Source: a bacterium (GTDB lineage: Bacteria > Armatimonadota > Zipacnadia > Zipacnadales > UBA11051). From it: a stretch of DNA of 64,000 bases. The stretch covers positions 78,532 to 142,531 of the forward strand of contig JAUVVY010000007.1 of NCBI GenBank assembly GCA_030604405.1. The letters are read 5' to 3'. Below, piece after piece: positions 1-8,024 of the stretch; the first letter of the stretch is position 1; each line of letters starts with the position of its first letter. The notes under the pieces are model-generated. The model saw nothing but the letters and a program-made list of their open reading frames with translations, did no database searches and was not told the DNA's origin. The position numbers were made by a program, and so were the translations under genes.

Positions 1-2
1 AG

Positions 3-2666
3 TATTACGAGAGCGGCATTGACGAGAGCGGAGTTCTCGACCCAGAAAAGGCCGACCGCAGCCTGCTTTTCAACGAAGAGCACCCCGACCCCAAGGACCC
101 GCTGCACAAGTATGGCGTGGACGATGGCTACGGATATTTCGACGAGGACGGCAACCGCTTTCTGTTCATCGCCTACTATAACTGGAAGCAATGGGGCTTC
201 ATTCGAAATCTGGTGTCCACATTCGCCAATGCCTATCTCTACACCGGCGAGCAGAAGTACGCCCGCAAGGCGCTGGTGATGCTGGACCGCATCGCCGACG
301 TGTATCCGGACTACGACATCCGGCCATACACCAAACTCTACTATTACCACTCCGGCGGCCATGCCGGCAAGGTCGAGGCCAATATCTGGGAGTGCGGCGT
401 GGTGACCAGCCTGGCGCGGTCGGTGGGCATGGTCCTTTCCGGCACCAGAGACGACCCGGAACTCTACACATTCCTCGCCGAAAAGGCCACGCAGTACAAG
501 ATCGGCGAGAAGGGGACCAGGGAGCTTCTGGTGCAGAGCCTCGACGACGGCATCCTGCGCGAAGGCGCCAAGGCGGTCATAGCCGGCGATGCGCGTGGCA
601 ACCAGGGCATGCACCAGCGCGCCATCACCGCCTGTGCGATGGCGTTGGATCAAAACCCGGAGACAGAGCAGTGGCTGGACTGGATCTTTGAGCCAGGCGG
701 CGGCGGCATACCCGGCGTCATCGTCGGCGGAATTGACCGCGACGGCGTCGGTGCCGAGGCGGCGCCCGGCTACTCGATGTCATGGGGCGGCAACATCGGC
801 ACTGTGGCCGACTGGCTGGCCGACTACGATGGCTATATCAAGACTGACATCTATCGCGACTTCCCACAGTTCAATGCCACTTTCAATGGCGGCTGGAACA
901 TAGTGGTGATGGGCTATGCGACGCCGAATATCGGCGACGCAGGGTCCTGCGGCAGCCTGGGCAAGACGGCAGCTTCGCCGGCGTACATCTCGCGCGGCTA
1001 CAAGTACCTTAAGGACCCGATGATCGGCCTGGCGGCCTACTATGCCAACTCACAGCGTGCCGAACTCATAGGCCGCGACATTTTCCACGCCGATCCCGAC
1101 TGGGTTGCTAAAGACATCGCCGAGATCGCCGCCAAAGTTGACAGGAACCCGTTCGAGGGCGGCCACAATATGACAGGCTACGGGCTGGCCTCGCTTGAGT
1201 ATGGCTGGGGCAAGCCCGGCATCGGCCTTTGGCTCTACTACGGGCGCAATGGCGGCCACGGCCACCAGGACCGGCTCAACATCGGCATGTATTACTGCGG
1301 CATCTCGATGATGCCCGAACTCGGATATCCCGAGTTTTGCAGCAATTGGCCCAAGCGCATGTATTCCAACCGCAACACCATCTCTCATAACACCGTAATG
1401 GTCAACGAAATCCAACAAAGCTTCAACTGGGTGGGGCACCCGGAACTGTTCTGCCAGTTCGAGGACTTCGGCGCCGTCCGAGTGGACAGCCCCGAGGTCT
1501 ATGAGGGCGTAGAGAAATACCAGCGCACTCTTGCCTTCGTGAACCTGGGCGAAGACCAGGCCTATGCCTTCGACGTGTTCCGGGTCAGAGGCGGCAATGA
1601 CCACATCTACTCATTCCACGGGCCGCCCGGTGAGGTCACAACCGACGGCCTTTCTCTCGTCAAACAGGAGACCGGCAGCTACTACGGGCCGGATGTCCCC
1701 TTCAAAGAGCAGACTTCGGGAAAGCCAAAGCACGGCTTCTCGTGGATCGCCAACGTCGAGCGCGACGCGGCTCCTGCAGCCAGCTTCACGGTGGATTGGA
1801 AGGCCGAGGCCGGCTGGCGAGGCGTTACTGAGAGGGACGATATCCACCTCCGCTACCACTGCCTGACCGCGACCGATGACGTGGCGCTTGGGGATGTCGA
1901 GCCGCCACAGAATAAGAGCGGCAATCCCAGGTGGCTGCGCTACCTGCTGGCTCACCGCGCAGGCGAGGACCTGGTCAGTACCTTCAGCGGCGTCATCGAG
2001 CCTTATAGCGACCGGCCCGCCATCAAGTCGGTGCAGCGGCTGCAGATCGCCGAGGCTCCCGCAGGCTCCGAGCCAGTCGCCGTCAGGATCACGCTGGCCG
2101 ACGGAACCGTTGACTACCTCGCAGCCAGCGACGACGACCAGGCCGTCATCAATATCGAGGGAGGGCTAGAGTTCGCCGGTGCCATTGGCTGGCTACGGAT
2201 TCGCGATGGTCAGGTGGAAAGAGCAGCGCTCTGTCGCGGGACGAAGCTGGCCCTGGACGGTTTCGCTATCGAGCTTGCTGCGGCCGGCCACACCGGCACC
2301 ATTGCCCGGATGGACAAGGACATGGAAGGCAAGGGATACGTGTGGGTGGACTGCGCGCTGCCTACCGACGACGCCCTGGTCGGACAGCAGATGATAATCG
2401 AGAACGACCGGGCCCGCAACGCCTGCTACACCATCGAGAGTGTGGCGCAGGAGGGCAACCTTTACAAAGTCTGCCTGGGCGATGTCAGCTTTGTTCGCGG
2501 CTACCTGGACAACAAGGACTATAGCAAGGGCTTCGTTTACAACTTCGAAGCAGGCGCGGCTTTCATAATCCCTCACGTGGTGGGCGTAACTCGCAAGGGC
2601 GACTACGCCTACGCGGTACGCGCAACAGGCGATGTGGAGCTGACGGTGCCAAAGCCCGAGAACTAG
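3..2666 (+). CDS. Heparinase II/III-family polysaccharide lyase, 5' end outside window
   Basis: The frame is open from the first complete codon of the window to a TAG at 2664-2666, so the true start lies to the left; the GTG at 117 is only an internal start-like codon. About 887 residues are visible. The N-terminal part (tryptophan/tyrosine-rich helices, e.g. YNWKQWGFIRN near residue 55) resembles the alpha-toroid of heparinase/alginate lyases, and the middle carries a heparinase II/III-type segment with GGHGHQDRLN and SHNTVMVN, whose histidines are typical of the catalytic beta-sandwich region. The C-terminal third is beta-rich. Such enzymes cleave uronic-acid polysaccharides by beta-elimination, normally outside the cytoplasm; the substrate cannot be told here. 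No signal peptide is visible because the N-terminus is missing. Family assignment is fairly secure, substrate unknown. Confidence 0.8.
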   Translation, partial: YYESGIDESGVLDPEKADRSLLFNEEHPDPKDPLHKYGVDDGYGYFDEDGNRFLFIAYYNWKQWGFIRNLVSTFANAYLYTGEQKYARKALVMLDRIADVYPDYDIRPYTKLYYYHSGGHAGKVEANIWECGVVTSLARSVGMVLSGTRDDPELYTFLAEKATQYKIGEKGTRELLVQSLDDGILREGAKAVIAGDARGNQGMHQRAITACAMALDQNPETEQWLDWIFEPGGGGIPGVIVGGIDRDGVGAEAAPGYSMSWGGNIGTVADWLADYDGYIKTDIYRDFPQFNATFNGGWNIVVMGYATPNIGDAGSCGSLGKTAASPAYISRGYKYLKDPMIGLAAYYANSQRAELIGRDIFHADPDWVAKDIAEIAAKVDRNPFEGGHNMTGYGLASLEYGWGKPGIGLWLYYGRNGGHGHQDRLNIGMYYCGISMMPELGYPEFCSNWPKRMYSNRNTISHNTVMVNEIQQSFNWVGHPELFCQFEDFGAVRVDSPEVYEGVEKYQRTLAFVNLGEDQAYAFDVFRVRGGNDHIYSFHGPPGEVTTDGLSLVKQETGSYYGPDVPFKEQTSGKPKHGFSWIANVERDAAPAASFTVDWKAEAGWRGVTERDDIHLRYHCLTATDDVALGDVEPPQNKSGNPRWLRYLLAHRAGEDLVSTFSGVIEPYSDRPAIKSVQRLQIAEAPAGSEPVAVRITLADGTVDYLAASDDDQAVINIEGGLEFAGAIGWLRIRDGQVERAALCRGTKLALDGFAIELAAAGHTGTIARMDKDMEGKGYVWVDCALPTDDALVGQQMIIENDRARNACYTIESVAQEGNLYKVCLGDVSFVRGYLDNKDYSKGFVYNFEAGAAFIIPHVVGVTRKGDYAYAVRATGDVELTVPKPEN

Positions 2667-2688
2667 GGAAATTGGGGACAGTCACCCA
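2667..2688. repeat. Solo left end of the 90-bp palindromic element
   Basis: Directly after the lyase stop codon, GGAAATTGGGGACAGTCACC matches, with one or two changes, the left end of the complete palindromic elements at 2965-3054 and 23607-23695. No right end follows. It looks like a degenerate or single-ended copy of the same element. Confidence 0.6.
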
Positions 2689-2700
2689 TTCCCCCCTGTT

Positions 2701-2725
2701 GTAGGGCGCGGGCTTGTACCGCGCC
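2701..2725. repeat. Dispersed GC-rich palindrome (GTAGGGCGCGGGC type)
   Basis: GTAGGGCGCGGGCTTGTACC followed by GCGCC forms a short hairpin (GGCGCGG paired with CCGCGCC). Its reverse complement recurs at 18857-18884 and 48654-48681, and a diverged partner (GGGGCACAAGTCCCCGCCC) sits at about 2743-2765. All copies lie between genes. Confidence 0.7.
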
Positions 2726-2784
2726 GGTTGTATCATGTTTTCGGCGGGGCACAAGTCCCCGCCCTACAGAACGCCGGCTCTAGC

Positions 2785-2963
2785 TCATTCCGCTGGCTGA
2801 GCCGGAGCCGCTTTACTCAGCGCGGCGCTGGCCGCCTGCGCCGTCTCGTTGTCCCCCTGCAGCGCCCCGGCCAGCACGTTTACCGCACCGGCATCGCCGA
2901 TGACACCGACCGCCCACGCACTACCGTACACGACACCCGCCTCTTCGCTGTTGAGATTGGTCT
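2785..2963 (-). pseudogene. Duplicated 3' end of the neighbouring secreted HEAT-repeat gene
   Basis: This stretch repeats the last ~225 bases of the HEAT gene at 3059-3952, lacking a ~42-bp internal piece (the part encoding KDVLVWLDTPGA). The encoded tail reads EEAGVVYGSAWAVGVIGDAG and ends in the same KAAPAQPAE as the intact gene. It has no start of its own and its upstream side runs into the 90-bp palindromic element, so it is a non-functional partial copy. Confidence 0.85.
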
Positions 2964-2964
2964 G

Positions 2965-3054
2965 GGAAATTGGGGGACTGTCACCTATTTCTTCGCATTT
3001 CTTCAAGTCCCAGTCCTATTCCCACAGAGAAATAGGTGACTGTCCCCAATTTCC
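2965..3054. mobile_element. 90-bp palindromic MITE-like element, copy 1
   Basis: Left end GGAAATTGGGGGACTGTCAC and right end GTGACTGTCCCCAATTTCC are inverted repeats of about 27 bp around a ~35-bp non-conserved centre. A second complete copy is at 23607-23695 and a solo end at 2667. The element has no coding capacity. It lies exactly at the junction between the duplicated HEAT-gene tail and the intact HEAT gene. Similar ends are known from non-autonomous elements moved by IS200-type/REP-associated tyrosine transposases; no such transposase is in this window. Confidence 0.75.
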
Positions 3055-3058
3055 TAAC

Positions 3059-3952
3059 TCATTCCGCTGGCTGAGCCGGAGCCGCTTTACTCAGCGCGGC
3101 GCTGGCCCCCGGCGTATCTAGCCACACCAGCACGTCTTTACTGGCCGCCTGCGCCGTCTCGTTGTCTCCCTGCAGCGCCGCGGCCAGCACGTTTACCGCA
3201 CCGGCATCGCCGATGACACCGACCGCCCACGCACTACCGTACACGACACCCGCCTCTTCGCTCTTGAGATTGGTCTGGAAGCCGCTGAAGTCGGGCTGGC
3301 CGCTGAGCGTCCCAAACGCCCATAGAACGGACGCAGCGACCACCACGTCTGTGTCGGTGCGCAGTGCCGAAAGGACCTCTACGGCCGCCTTATCGCCGAT
3401 CTGTCCGAGCGCGAGCGCGGCGCGCCAGCGCACCTCCCAGTTCTCCGACTGCAGCAGGCCTGTCAGCGGCTGCACTGCCGCCTTGGCCTTCATCCATCCG
3501 AGGCCGACCGCGGCACCGCGCACATCTGCCTCATCCTCTTTGCCGAGTTGGGCCAGCAGCGGCTGGACCGCTCTCGGGTCGGCGATCTTGCCCAGCGCCT
3601 CCGCAACCGCGCCGCGCACGCTGGGCTCGGCATCCTGCAGCATTGTTATGAGCGGCTCAACCGCGCCAGTTGCCTTCATCCTGCCCAGCGCCATCGCCAC
3701 ATTCGCGCGCACATACTTATTCTGGTGGTTCAGCACTGACAGCAGCGGCGCCACCGCGCCCTCCCCGATTTCGACCAGACTGTGGATGGCCGCCATCTGC
3801 GCCTCCATACCCGGTCCGTTCTCGCCCTGGGCGAATACCGCGATATAGTCCCAGGCCGTTTTCTCCTGAGCGCACGTCGGCACGCTCACGCCCACCATCA
3901 GCACGCACACCACTAAGCCGACCGTCAAACACTTACACCATTGTCCTCGCAT
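3059..3952 (-). CDS. Secreted HEAT-repeat protein
   Basis: A ~297-residue protein with a signal peptide (basic start, hydrophobic LTVGLVVCVLMVGVSV, then TCA-QE as likely cleavage site) followed by PBS-lyase-type HEAT repeats with the recurring pattern ALGxIxD..AVxPL. HEAT repeats form a curved helical solenoid used for protein-protein contacts; partner and role are unknown. I chose the ATG at 3952 because AGGGAG lies about 8 bases upstream; an in-frame ATG at 3985 would add 11 residues before the signal sequence. The 3' end of this gene exists a second time just downstream at 2785-2963. It is unrelated in detail to the non-secreted HEAT pair at 52.7-54.4 kb. Confidence 0.85.
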   Translation of the reverse strand: MRGQWCKCLTVGLVVCVLMVGVSVPTCAQEKTAWDYIAVFAQGENGPGMEAQMAAIHSLVEIGEGAVAPLLSVLNHQNKYVRANVAMALGRMKATGAVEPLITMLQDAEPSVRGAVAEALGKIADPRAVQPLLAQLGKEDEADVRGAAVGLGWMKAKAAVQPLTGLLQSENWEVRWRAALALGQIGDKAAVEVLSALRTDTDVVVAASVLWAFGTLSGQPDFSGFQTNLKSEEAGVVYGSAWAVGVIGDAGAVNVLAAALQGDNETAQAASKDVLVWLDTPGASAALSKAAPAQPAE

Positions 3953-4145
3953 CCTGATCACTCCCTGCATATTTGTAGTACCCAAACTCCCTCGCTACAC
4001 GTTTCCCTGAGATGTGACACACACGGGCTTGCTGTATATAGTATTCTCCGCCGGTTGCGAGAATCCCTTGCAACTCGGGCAACAGCCAATTATTCGGCAC
4101 AAATGCCTATTCTCACGTCAGGTGCCGTCCTGGCGAGACTGTAGC

Positions 4146-4403
4146 TTACTCCCATCCCATAGCCGACCCGCTGAACCTGAACAGGGCGCCACCGATGACG
4201 CCGCTGCCCAGCCACACGGCAATCATGTACCATTTGTACTCGTGTTCGTATTCCGCTGCTACCCAGTACAGCAAATAGACCCCGCAGAAAAGCGCCAGAA
4301 CCCCCTTCCAGACCTCGTCCATGAAAGCTGCTATCAGAAAAACGATCCCGCAGGCTGCGTTGATCAATATCAAAAGTCCGCCGAGAACTGCAAAGACAAT
4401 CAT
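4146..4403 (-). CDS. Small membrane protein, three predicted membrane segments
   Basis: An 85-residue hydrophobic protein with membrane-spanning stretches around residues 2-26, 33-50 and 60-75, the last two separated by a charged loop (EYEHEYKW). A strong ribosome binding site (AAAGGGAGG, 7 bases before the ATG) supports the start. I do not recognise a family; it resembles many small inner-membrane proteins of unknown role. It stands alone between the secreted HEAT gene and a decayed spacer. Confidence 0.65.
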   Translation of the reverse strand: MIVFAVLGGLLILINAACGIVFLIAAFMDEVWKGVLALFCGVYLLYWVAAEYEHEYKWYMIAVWLGSGVIGGALFRFSGSAMGWE

Positions 4404-4424
4404 GATAACGCCTCCCTTTCAGAT

Positions 4425-4577
4425 TCAGCGCCCCGGTAGCATTCGCGTTCTATTCTCCAGCCGCCGCCTTGATGAGCATGGATCATCTGCCTTGCCGTCG
4501 AGCACCGGCGGCCGGGAGATGGTCTTTGCCTCGTAGCTGCGAGTCTGACCGACCGCGGCGGTGCAGATTGTCGCCAT
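4425..4577 (-). pseudogene. Decayed start of a secreted CBM9/DOMON-like protein gene
   Basis: On the minus strand a short frame reads a hydrophobic signal-like segment (LAALTMATICTAAVGQ, whose first residues lie upstream of the only ATG at 4577) and then SRPPVLDGKADDPC. The motif P-x-[IVL]-DG-K-x-DD-P is the typical opening of CBM9-like extracellular domains, as also seen in the gene at 32082 (APNIDGLLEPGEW). The frame then diverges and stops at 4425. Upstream continuation is closed by a TAG, so this is a relic rather than a gene. Interpretation rests on motif similarity only. Confidence 0.35.
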
Positions 4578-4822
4578 TGTCAGTGCTGCCAGGCATAAGC
4601 TGAGCTATCTCAAGCCGGTCTTTCCCTGGTCGGAGTTTCTCACGCGTACCATCACTACTTAACAAGTTCTCTGCATCAGCGGCAACTTCCTTCATCGCAG
4701 CTTCATTGCGCGACACGCCTGGGCTTGTGTGGCGGTATCTACGGTCGAGGCAGGTAGTGCTCCGGGACACGGAGTTCGCCTGCCACGGCATGGTGCCGCT
4801 AAATGCAAAAGCCTGCATAGAT
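4578..4822. other. Non-coding spacer with small hairpins
   Basis: No convincing gene. A 111-residue minus-strand frame spans part of it but has no recognisable domain or ribosome binding site. The plus strand shows nested inverted repeats such as GGCAGG...CCTGCC enclosing CTCCG/CGGAG near 4749-4786 and GGCA/TGCC just after, ending at the hairpin at 4823. A structured RNA cannot be excluded, but no promoter is visible. Confidence 0.4.
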
Positions 4823-4853
4823 GAAGCCCTCCCGCACCATGCGGGAGGGCTTC
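4823..4853 (-). terminator. Hairpin terminator after the kelch-type gene
   Basis: Thirteen-base perfect arms (GAAGCCCTCCCGC / GCGGGAGGGCTTC) around a 5-base loop. It lies about 120 bases past the stop codon of the minus-strand beta-propeller gene; a T-rich stretch (GGCTTTTGC) follows on that strand, though not immediately. Confidence 0.6.
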
Positions 4854-4971
4854 AATATTCTCGCGGGGCATACGTTACGACTTCTTAAACTTCGTTCGCA
4901 GCCAAGAGTGTCGCGAGATGGCTAGAACGGCAGGCTGAGACGCGGCCTGCAGAAGCAATATCCCCACGGCT

Positions 4972-5958
4972 TCACTCATCCCCAACCCAATCTTCTGGGA
5001 GTTCCAGGCTCCACACCTCGCTGTTCAGCACGTCGGCATATCCGCCGTAAACCCAGATCTTGTCCTTGAAGACAACCGCCGAAAGCTCGTGGCGATTCTT
5101 CCAGATCACATCCGACTTCAGCTCCGTCCAGTTCTTGCCGTCCTTGGAGTACCAGACGTCACCGAAGTTGCCGTTAAACCTGTTCCATCCGCCGAGGACC
5201 CACAGCCGGTCACGGTAAGCGACGGTCGAGAACCACATCCGCGGCTTCCAAGGTGCGGCGTCGAGGACCTGGGTCCACTCCACGCCGTCCTCCGTGCACC
5301 AGACATCGTTCATTGGGATCGTCTCCGGAGTCCAGCGTCCCCCACCCATGATCCACATCTTGTTGTCGAAGACGATGGCCTGAGCGTTCGTTCGTCTCGG
5401 CCACGCGGCGTGCTCTACTTCCAGCCTCCATTCTTTCCCGTCGGCCGAGGACCACACGTCGTTCTTCAGGTTCTGATCGCTGTCCTCGTAGAAGTTCTCC
5501 GTGCCTCCGAACAGCCACATCCTGTCCTTGAACACGACGAAGCAGGGAGACACCCGCGGGCACCAGCCGGGGTCGTCGGTCTCCAGTGTCCACTCGGCTC
5601 CGTCGGTGGACGACCAGACCTTGTTGCTGTTATCGGCACCAGGCAGCTTGCGTCCGCCCATGAACCACATTTTGCCCTTGAATACCATCGCCGCCGACAG
5701 ATCACTGTGCTCCCACGGCGCGACCTCCACGGTGCGAGTCCACTGCTTGCCGTCCGGCGACTTCCATACATCGCGCGGATTGGGAGTATCCGGGGTGTAC
5801 CAGCCACCGAGAATCCACATCTGATCCTCATAGATGAACTCGCCCTGCGAATCGCGGGCCTGCCAATCCGCTTTCTCGTGCTCCAACACCCAGTTGGGCC
5901 CTTGCTCTGCTCCGGCCATAGCGCAACTCAGTCCAATCAGAAGCAGTCCAAAGATCAC
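4972..5958 (-). CDS. Secreted kelch-type beta-propeller protein
   Basis: A ~328-residue protein starting with a signal peptide (IFGLLLIGLSCAMAGA) and then six or so blades each with the pattern WxFGG/WxLGG followed ~20 residues later by VWxSxDGxxW (WILGGWYTP, WFMGGRKLP, WLFGGTENF, WIMGGGRW, WVLGGWNRF, WVYGGYADV). This is a kelch/galactose-oxidase-like propeller without the copper site, probably a periplasmic or surface binding scaffold. The GTG at 5958 is preferred because AAAGGAG lies 9 bases upstream and it gives a normal signal peptide; the frame remains open 20 codons further up. It is transcribed alone and followed by a strong hairpin. Confidence 0.8.
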   Translation of the reverse strand: MIFGLLLIGLSCAMAGAEQGPNWVLEHEKADWQARDSQGEFIYEDQMWILGGWYTPDTPNPRDVWKSPDGKQWTRTVEVAPWEHSDLSAAMVFKGKMWFMGGRKLPGADNSNKVWSSTDGAEWTLETDDPGWCPRVSPCFVVFKDRMWLFGGTENFYEDSDQNLKNDVWSSADGKEWRLEVEHAAWPRRTNAQAIVFDNKMWIMGGGRWTPETIPMNDVWCTEDGVEWTQVLDAAPWKPRMWFSTVAYRDRLWVLGGWNRFNGNFGDVWYSKDGKNWTELKSDVIWKNRHELSAVVFKDKIWVYGGYADVLNSEVWSLELPEDWVGDE

Positions 5959-6133
5959 GCGCGCGTGCTCCTTTCCCGATCTTGCCGACCTCAGACCGAG
6001 GCGTGGCCTGCGGCACAATCGTCCTTCGCCTCAGACATCAGGCATGCACCGACGGCCAGGCTCAGAACGAGGCAGCGAAACTGAACGACCAGGCGCCGCC
6101 ACCGGCAATGAAGAGCAGCTTGCTTGGTGATAT

Positions 6134-6212
6134 GGCGGGGCTGACGGGACTTGAACCCGCGACTTCCACCTTGACAGGGTGGCACTCTAAACCAACTGAG
6201 CTACAGCCCCGC
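6134..6212 (-). tRNA. tRNA-Asp (GTC anticodon)
   Basis: Minus-strand cloverleaf: acceptor GCGGGGC/GCCCCGC with a C discriminator, D-arm TAGCTCAGTTGGTTTAGAG, anticodon stem CCACC/GGTGG with loop CTGTCAA giving anticodon GTC, and T-arm CGGGTTCAAGTCCCG. The 3' CCA is not encoded. The D-loop is one base longer than usual. Confidence 0.95.
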
Positions 6213-6322
6213 AACTGCCGAGATAAAAACACTTCCCCGGAGCATATCCGCGCCCGTGCGGAAGTGCCTCAGTCTAACATCTGGCCAAGCTGTTGTCAAT
6301 GTGCAGCCGACTTCAGGTGCTC

Positions 6323-7678
6323 TCAATTGCCGAGCAGCCTGGCATTGAGGTCGTGGACTTCCGCTCCGGTAATCTCCACTTCAGAAAAGCCGCCAATGCG
6401 GGGCTGACAGCCGTCCCCGGCCGTCTCGACTTTCACTTCACAGTCAATTTCCGGCGCATCGCGGTACGAGCGCGCGACCCACAACTCGCCTTCCGGCGCC
6501 TTGCGCTCCACCAGCACCCGCATACGTTTGCCGACCAAAGCCGAGTTGTTCTGCAGTGATACGCCCTCCTGGCAGCGCATGAGTGCCTCCATGCGGTCGA
6601 GAGCCTCCCGGAGCTCCACCTGATCCGGCATTTCCGCTGCAACTGTGCCTGCCTCCGGAGAATAGGCAAAGGCAGACAGACGGTCGAAGCGCGCCTGCGC
6701 AGCGAAATCAAGCAGGAGCTGGAAATCCTCGTCGGTTTCTCCCGGAAAGCCGACGATGAAGGTGGTGCGAATGGCTATGTCGGGCATGATGCGGCGTGTG
6801 GTCTCCAGCAGACGAAGGTACTCTTCGGCGTTCCCCGGTCTTCCCATGGCTCGCAGTATCCGAGTCGAAGCGTGCTGCAGCGGGAGGTCCAGATAGGGCA
6901 CCATTGCCGGGAAATCGGCCATTGCATTCAGAAGGTCCTCGTCAACGCCGCCCGGATGTGTGTACATGAGGCGCACCCAGCCGTCGAAAGCCACAGGTGC
7001 AAGCACTCGCAGCAAGCCGGCGAGACTCTTGCGTGGGGCCAGATCGTGGCCGTAGGCGGTGGTATCCTGGGCGATGACGATTATCTCCCGCAGACCCTCG
7101 GCGACCATCTGCTCGTATTCCCTGAGAATGTCCGGCGGCTCGCGGGACAGATACGTGCCGCGAATCGCGGGGACAGTGCAGAAGGTGCAGCGGTGGTCGC
7201 AGCCCTCGGCGATGCGCAGGTAGGAAAGCCACTGTGGAGCGCTGCGCCAGCGGGGAAGGTCACAGGTCAGCGCATAACCCGTGCTGGATTCGAAGAATCC
7301 GTGGCGGCCTGCGCTGGCAGCTTCCACGACCTCGACGATGCGCGGCTCGGCGCCGACCTGGACGAATACGTCAATCTCGGCAAACTCATCGGCCAGCTCG
7401 CGCCCATAGCGCTGGGGCAGGCAACCGGCGCAAATGACGGCCCGCAAATCCCCCGCCGATTTCATCTCCGCCAGGTCCAGCAGCGCCTCGATCGCCTCTT
7501 CCTGGGCCGGTTCGATGAATGCGCAGGTGTTGAGTATGGCGATGTCGGCGTCGGACACGTCCTCGACGATCGGATAGCCGGCCTGATCCAGCAGGCCGAG
7601 CATGACCTCGGAATCGACCAGATTCTTTGGGCAGCCCAGCGAAATCAGCGCGATTGTCGGCTTATGGGGATTGCGCAT
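6323..7678 (-). CDS. rimO: Ribosomal protein S12 methylthiotransferase RimO
   Basis: A radical-SAM enzyme that attaches a methylthio group to a conserved aspartate of ribosomal protein S12. From the ATG at 7678 the protein has 451 residues, normal for RimO. The N-terminal MTTase domain opens with IALISLGCPKNLVDSE and carries the three auxiliary-cluster cysteines (C16, C52, C86); the radical-SAM core has CDHRCTFC (C160, C164, C167); a TRAM-like domain closes the protein (RMRVLVERKAPEGELWVARS). The SLGCPKN opening separates RimO from the tRNA enzymes MiaB and MtaB. The frame stays open 29 codons upstream, but the conserved start matches 7678. It is followed by tRNA-Asp on the same strand. Confidence 0.95.
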   Translation of the reverse strand: MRNPHKPTIALISLGCPKNLVDSEVMLGLLDQAGYPIVEDVSDADIAILNTCAFIEPAQEEAIEALLDLAEMKSAGDLRAVICAGCLPQRYGRELADEFAEIDVFVQVGAEPRIVEVVEAASAGRHGFFESSTGYALTCDLPRWRSAPQWLSYLRIAEGCDHRCTFCTVPAIRGTYLSREPPDILREYEQMVAEGLREIIVIAQDTTAYGHDLAPRKSLAGLLRVLAPVAFDGWVRLMYTHPGGVDEDLLNAMADFPAMVPYLDLPLQHASTRILRAMGRPGNAEEYLRLLETTRRIMPDIAIRTTFIVGFPGETDEDFQLLLDFAAQARFDRLSAFAYSPEAGTVAAEMPDQVELREALDRMEALMRCQEGVSLQNNSALVGKRMRVLVERKAPEGELWVARSYRDAPEIDCEVKVETAGDGCQPRIGGFSEVEITGAEVHDLNARLLGN

Positions 7679-7762
7679 GGCATCAGGATAGCAAATTCCA
7701 TACAGTAAGCTCGTGGTAGCCGAGAAGGCAGAACAGAAGAGGACGCCTACCACTTGGTGGCA

Positions 7763-8024
7763 CAAATTCGCATAACATTATTCGCTCGTTTTCCCACTCA
7801 TCCGACGCGTAGCGCGGCCTGGCCTTTGCGGCGTTCGCAAAGGTCAGGTGAGAACGCGCTAGCGTTCTCAGCTTCCAGCCCGCGAATTGCTCGTACAAAT
7901 TCGCGTAACACCATTGCCTCTTCTTTCCACTCGCACGACGCGTAACGCGGCCTGGCCTTTGCGTCGTTTGCAAAGGTCAGGTGAGAACGCGCCAGCGTTC
8001 TCAGCTTCCAGCCCGCGAATTGCT
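7763..8024. repeat. Tandem 133-bp repeat, each unit holding a three-way-junction palindrome
   Basis: Two units about 133 bp apart share ACAAATTCGC near their left end and a core at 7806-7882 and 7939-8015. Read on the minus strand each core is CGGGCTGGAAGC, then arm 1 (TGAGAACGC paired with GCGTTCTCA), then arm 2 (CCTGACCTTTGC paired with GCAAAGGCCAGG), then CCG...ACGCG closing against the opening CGG. Related single copies are at 45200-45285 and 50780-50855. The second unit supplies the stop codon of the methyltransferase gene. Confidence 0.8.

Noticed and set aside
4483..4818. 111-residue minus-strand frame
   Set aside because: No ribosome binding site, no domain, overlaps the relic in another frame; not supported as a gene.
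4746..4853. Structured RNA gene on the plus strand
   Set aside because: Several hairpins are present but no promoter precedes them, and the last hairpin is explained as the terminator of the minus-strand kelch gene.
5089..6084. 331-residue plus-strand frame opposite the kelch-type gene
   Set aside because: It is antisense to a gene with signal peptide, blade repeats and a ribosome binding site; its product has no domain and reflects high GC codon bias.
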